In this document: positions 30,074-34,499 of the stretch, one piece after another
Position numbering within the stretch: the first letter of the stretch is position 1
Layout: the number at the start of each line of letters is the position of its first letter
Source of the DNA: Prototheca cutis
Lineage: Eukaryota > Chlorophyta > Trebouxiophyceae > Chlorellales > Chlorellaceae
Reading direction: 5' to 3'
DNA: 34,499 bases
NCBI GenBank assembly: GCA_002897115.2
Contig: BCIH01000002.1
Location: forward strand, 2,210,737 to 2,245,235
Program-made: the position numbers and the translations under genes
The notes under the pieces: generated by a model
The model's database searches: none
What the model was told of the DNA's origin: nothing
Seen by the model: the letters and a program-made list of their open reading frames with translations, nothing else

Positions 30074-33000
30074 TCAGCGTTTGCGTGCAGGAAGAAACAG
30101 GGAATCATAGGGCGGCTCCGCCCGGACAACGACGCCTTGCTTCCGGCAGTGATCCAACAGCGCAGCCCACGAAGGGCTCGCTTGCAGGGTCGAGGCGTTG
30201 CCGAGAATCCAGAGTCCGCGCTTGGCACGGGTGAGGCCCACGTTCTGGCGCCGGACATCTGCGAGAAAACCGATGCCACCGATGGGTGCCGAGCCGCCGC
30301 ACCCGGCTGCCCTGCGCAAGAGCAATCCTTGGCTTTGGGAAGGAACTGTGTGCGGAAGACACACGTGCCTGGTGGAGAGTTTGCAGGGCACGTGCACGAC
30401 AGGCTCCGGGAAGAACTGGGCAGGGCTTCCCTTTGCATACTATCTCCATAGCAACCAGCACGGCGCCATCCAGCACCCCCCGTCCTCACCAAACACAACC
30501 ACCATGCGAACCACACCTGACGCAGCTGAACACGACGGCGTCGGCTTCGCGGCCCTGAAACGCGTCGACAGTGGAGACTTCCACGCGGTGCTTGAGGCGT
30601 GGGTCAGTCGCGCACCGTGCCTGCAGCAGCCGGACCTGCGCCGCATATGGTGCCAGAACTGCCAGGGAGTCCACGTCCGAACCCCATCGTTTTAGCAAGG
30701 CTGCCGTCGTCGACGCGTGCGAGTGTTTTTTTTTTTGGGGGGGGGGGGGGGGGGTTACTTTTCACTTGTGGCTGGAGCAGAGTTGGTTCCGTGTTGCTGC
30801 CATTGCTGCGGCAAGGCGAAATTCCTTTCTTTGCACAGTCTCTTCAATGTTTTGCCTCCAACCCCCCTCCGTGCTTTCCTCTTCACGCACCGGTGCAGAG
30901 CTCTATCGCCAGGTCTGCTTCGTCACGATTTTGAACCGATCCGCGTCCAGTACGCTTCTCGCAGCCCTGGAGTATGTATGCCATTTGGCTGAGTGATTCA
31001 TGCAATCATTAAAAGACATTCTCCCCTGCTTTCCATCACGCACCCTGACAATAGGCCCCCTCCAACCACACCCCACTCGCGCACACACACCTCAATGCAG
31101 TCGTAAAATCGGAGCGGGGGGAACCGGGGATCGGCATGGAAGGGCGCGGTGAAGGCCTCGGCGGCCAGACCGTCTGCCAGAGACCCATTGTAAAAGTAGG
31201 CCGCGGGCCACCGTGCGATGCTGGGGTGCATGCGGTACTGCTCACGCAGCATCACTGGCTGCATCCCCGCCTGTGCGAGACCATCATGGGCGCGTTAATT
31301 GTGGGGTTTCGGGATGCAGTGCTGGTTTGGGAGATGGAGACGATGAGAATAACCCCCCCAGAACATGCAATGACCCACCATCACCTTCAACCACCACCAT
31401 GTACCAAATACTTCAACACCACCACTCGCTCCACCATACCCGCTGGCAGCGTTCAAAGAGGCTCTGGGCCAGGCGGCCCTCGGCCGCAGCGCGGCTGATG
31501 ACGGTGGCTGGGAGCTGGGCCGGATCGCCCACGAGCACCAGCCGTGCCCCCGGCGCCAGCAGCGGCAGGGGCACCAGCGCGGCGGGCTCGATGGCCTGCG
31601 CTGCCTCGTCCAGAATCAGGGCGCAGAAACTGCCGGGGTGTCGGGATACCAGGTCGGACCCCATCGCAGACAGCGTCCCCACAACGACCTCGGCCGCAGT
31701 CAACACCCGCGCCCGCAGCTCCTTCCTGTCGAAACAGTATTTGGGAGCGGGCGGGTGTTTGGGGCCCAAAACCTCAAGGCAATCTTTGCCTAGCCAACAT
31801 GTGCATGTGTGTGTGCGTGGGCGTAGAATACCGGCAGCGATGGGAGACCGCAACGTGCTGCACAATGCACTGGGCCTTTTCTGCTGGCTGGTGCATGCGC
31901 ATGGCAAAGCATTCTCCTCCGCTGCCTGTATTCCACACCCCTTCCCAAGAAATTAACACAAAACGCAAAAAACCGATTTGCCCCAAGTTGTCACATGACG
32001 CACTTGCAAGAACTGGCCGCCTCTTTGCTGGCCTTGAACCGTTCGGCCGCCGCACGCCGTTCCTTTTGCAGCAGCGCCTTTTGCTTCAGCAGCTGCCTGA
32101 GTTTTGTCTGAAGCACGTCAGCATCGGCGTCATTCTCCCGCGAATCGTCCCTGGGGGGAGTGCCCTTTCTCGAGACAGTGCGCTGCATTTCCTTGCCTCC
32201 ACCAGCATCACGGTCATCGTCCCTGCATCGGCTGTGATCGGGGCGGTCACCTCCATGCCTTGAACCCTGCTCCCCGTTCTCACGCCCGGGGTCACGAGAG
32301 GCTTGTTCCGATCGGTCCCGGCGAGGTTCGTCTCGCTCTCGGTCCTGCCGCCGATCGCCATCGTCACTCCTGGCGGCGGCGGCATCTTCTTGTCGTGCAC
32401 TGTCTCGCCTCATGCCAACTCGACGAGCATCGTCATCGCCACCATGCCTGAAAGCTTCCCGCCGTGCTTGATCACCCCGGGTGTCATTCCTATCTCGAGA
32501 ACGTGCTCTCTCTTGGATGGTTCGGTCGATATCCTCTCGCCGCTGATGGCCATCCCGCTCCCGCTGCTCCCCAGCTTGACGCGCCGCTTGCTTACGCTGG
32601 CCATCCCTGCTCACCGCATCCCGGCGCCCGACGGGCTGGCGCCGGCTCTCCGTCTGCGGTGCTGCTCGGTCTCTGTCATCTACGGCACGCTCTGCCCTGC
32701 CACCGTTGTCACTGCTGCCCACACCTCGGCCATCGTTCTTATCCATGCCTCGACCACCTCCATCCATGCCAGTCCGAGCCATCTGGTGTTCCAACCCGTC
32801 GATTTCCTTCTGCAACGCTCCAAGCTTCTGGTCAGCTTCAGTCAGAGCCGCTGCGGCGTCACTTTCTGCCCCTGCATGGGAAAGGTTGGTTATTCCAGGT
32901 TGGCTTTTCTTTTCCCCTGGTGGTCTGTGCTCCCTGTCCATGCTCAAGTTACCAAACTTCAACAACCGCCCCTTTCCTTCCTTCAACCCACCCACTCACC

Positions 33001-33913
33001 CTGGGCGCCTGTAAGTCGCGGGTCTTGACCTTCGAGGGCGGCGGCTTGGACGTCGACATGCAACGCAGCGGCCGCGGGGGTCGCAGCGTCCAGCGCCCCC
33101 ACGCGCACGATGCGCACGCTGCGGCTCTGGCCGTCACGACCCAGCACGCCCCGCGCCGCCAGCCGAGCCGCCAACTCGTCCGCTGCGGCATTCGACTGCG
33201 CGCAGACCAGCACACGCGCGGTGTGGGAGGCAGCGGTGGGGGTTGATCCGCGTGAATGGAGGATTCCAGCCAGCATGGTTGGCCGCTCCGCAGGCCTCGC
33301 CCCAGTGCCCTCGTTGGCATCAGTGCTGCCAATCGCCTGGCGCCCGTTGCTGACAGCCAGCAGGGCGGCCACCATGCCGAGCACGGCCGTCGTCTTACCC
33401 GTGCCCGGGGGCCCTTGCACCAGTGCAACTGCTGCTACCGCGGCGGTGCCACGGTCCACTTGCTGGGCCGAGGACGGCCGGGGTGGTGGGGTGCCAGTGC
33501 CATCCCAGGGACGGGAATGCGCTCGTGCATTTCCAGAGCCCATGGTACTACCATGACTCGTACTGCCCGCTCCACTGGCCCCAACTCCTCCCCCACTGGC
33601 CAGCACGGCAGCGACGGCACGGCACTGCGATGCATTAAGCCCGCGCTGCAGCGCGCGCCAGAGCGGCACAGGCAGTGCTGCCATGGCGGCGCGCTCGCGG
33701 GTGGACCATGCGTTGTGCCCAGCCCCCGACCCGCCAGTGACGCAGCTGGCCGGATCTAACAGAAAAGTTCGCAGGCCGTGGCCCAGTGCCTGGCACCCGG
33801 CCAGTGCCGTCAACTCGCGGTGGTTGGGTGTCAGCGACGTCAGGAACACCGCCAGCGCCGCCCCGCCGGGTCCAAATGGCAGCGACGCACCTGTTGTCCG
33901 GTTTCCAAAGGTG

Positions 33914-33968
<55 letters not shown>

Positions 33969-34450
33969 GAGACTGATATTCACCCCCTCATCAACTTCCA
34001 AGCAATCAACGTACCGCTGTTGGTGCTGCGCATGCGGGCCTTGACGAGGAGAACACGGCTGCTGGCCGCGCCTTTGTCCAAAGTCTCACGTTCCACCTTT
34101 TCAACGAGCGCAAACATCGGCTGCGGCATGTCCTGGGGTTCCCGACCCAGGGGTGCTGAAGGCTCCATCCCGGCGACCTGGGAACTGTGGCGCCCTGGAG
34201 CTGGGCACAGCACCAGCACGTCCTCGGGCCTCAGCCTCCGCGCCAGGGAACCTTCGGGAAGTTCCCAGGTGCATGCCACATGGTCAGACGTGCGCTGGCA
34301 CTCGCGCAGGCGCATCCGCAGCACAGCGTCTGCCTGATCTCCCCCTCCGGTGCTGTTGCCACTGCCGCGCAGCAGGTCCAGAGCCGCGCTTTCCTCCACG
34401 GCCAGCTGCAGGTGCGCGCACACCTCGGCCATGAGTAGAGCGCGGAGCGT
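30074..34450 (-). CDS. Sen1/senataxin-type SF1B helicase with an Arg/Asp-rich insertion (5' partial)
   Basis: Predicted nuclear RNA/DNA helicase of the Sen1/SETX branch of the UPF1-like superfamily 1B, linked to transcription termination and R-loop removal. Eight exons on the complement: 34015-34450, 33000-33890, 32004-32871, 31440-31725, 31091-31270, 30891-30966, 30517-30700 and 30074-30311, about 1052 residues, all phases agreeing. An acceptor at 34451-34452 shows that it continues upstream. Motifs in order are VFLTSLTPNHREL (Sen1-specific), NASQCRAVAAVL, Walker A VQGPPGTGKTTAVL, VLVCAQSNAAADELA, VVVGTLSAMGS, motif II LILDEAAQAIEP, GDPAQLPATV, LREQYRMHPSIARWP, GRGSVQNRDEAD, VSTVDAFQGREADAVVFSCV and NVGLTRAKRGLWILGN. 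Between the Ia region and VVVGTLSAMGS, the stalk coiled coil is interrupted by about 220 residues rich in Arg, Asp, Gly, Glu and Ser. Confidence 0.9.
30726..30754 (+). repeat. T11-G18 run, read as C then A on the helicase sense strand
   Basis: On the transcribed (minus) strand this is a run of 18 C followed by 11 A, ending about 25 bases before the acceptor at 30701-30702. It mirrors the C runs before plus-strand acceptors. Confidence 0.88.
33916..33967 (+). repeat. Long GT repeat, read as CA repeat on the helicase sense strand
   Basis: About 25 GT units on the plus strand. On the sense strand this is (CA)n near the 3' end of the intron between the exons 34015-34450 and 33000-33890. Confidence 0.92.
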
Positions 34451-34499
34451 CTGCAAGTTGGAAGTTTTCTTGGAGGGGGTGGTGGGGGGGTTTGGGGGG

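Noticed and set aside
31544..33028. Long plus-strand open frames opposite the helicase (up to about 240 codons).
   Set aside because: They are the reverse reading of the Arg/Asp-rich insertion and neighbouring helicase motifs. The translations are low-complexity and contain no motif.

Overview
This window is nuclear DNA of a eukaryote, most likely a green alga (inference). The genes are GC-rich and split by many short introns (about 40 to 280 bases, GT...AG). One encodes a chloroplast-type 3-ketoacyl-ACP synthase II with a presequence. TGTAA, the polyadenylation signal of chlorophyte algae, follows at least two genes. Two genes encode cilium proteins, so the organism or its recent ancestor builds flagella at some stage. 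The two short N gaps sit in poly-C runs, and the window opens on a poly-G run.

Layout, left to right. (1) 149-2055 +, the 3' half of an NVL/RIX7 ribosome-biogenesis AAA ATPase. (2) 2407-2773 +, a small unknown gene. (3) 3329-4503 -, an AAGAB/p34-like adaptin chaperone. (4) 4758-5493 +, proteasome assembly chaperone 4. (5) 5616-6828 -, an unrecognised acidic, Trp-rich protein. It is divergent from (6) 7487-about 9993 +, a FIH (HIF1AN)-type JmjC/cupin protein. The promoter region between them carries a perfect 19-base inverted repeat. (7) 10570-12366 -, ubiquilin. (8) 12648-13452 -, ribosomal protein eL24. (9) 13925-16387 +, dynein-2 intermediate chain WDR34. (10) 16950-19485 +, KAS II. (11) 19982-26401 +, CFAP57. 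(12) 26389-26934 -, a small single-membrane-span protein model whose tail overlaps the CFAP57 stop. (13) 27725-28473 + and 28833-29783 +, tandem paralogous secreted eight-cysteine proteins. (14) 30074-34450 -, most of a Sen1/senataxin-type SF1B helicase, which continues beyond the right edge.

The genes are independent eukaryotic units rather than one pathway. NVL, eL24, ubiquilin, PAC4 and the Sen1-like helicase serve ribosome, proteasome and RNA housekeeping; WDR34 and CFAP57 serve the cilium; KAS II serves plastid fatty-acid elongation.

Most notable observations: the FIH-like protein keeps the fold and the C-terminal dimerisation region but has lost all three iron ligands and several 2-oxoglutarate contacts. 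The tandem secreted proteins define an eight-cysteine family I do not recognise. The helicase carries a roughly 220-residue Arg/Asp-rich insertion in its stalk region. Introns across the window tend to be G/T-rich at the 5' end and C/A-rich at the 3' end. All exon coordinates were worked out by hand from splice consensus, frame phase and remembered family sequences; none was checked by alignment software or RNA data.
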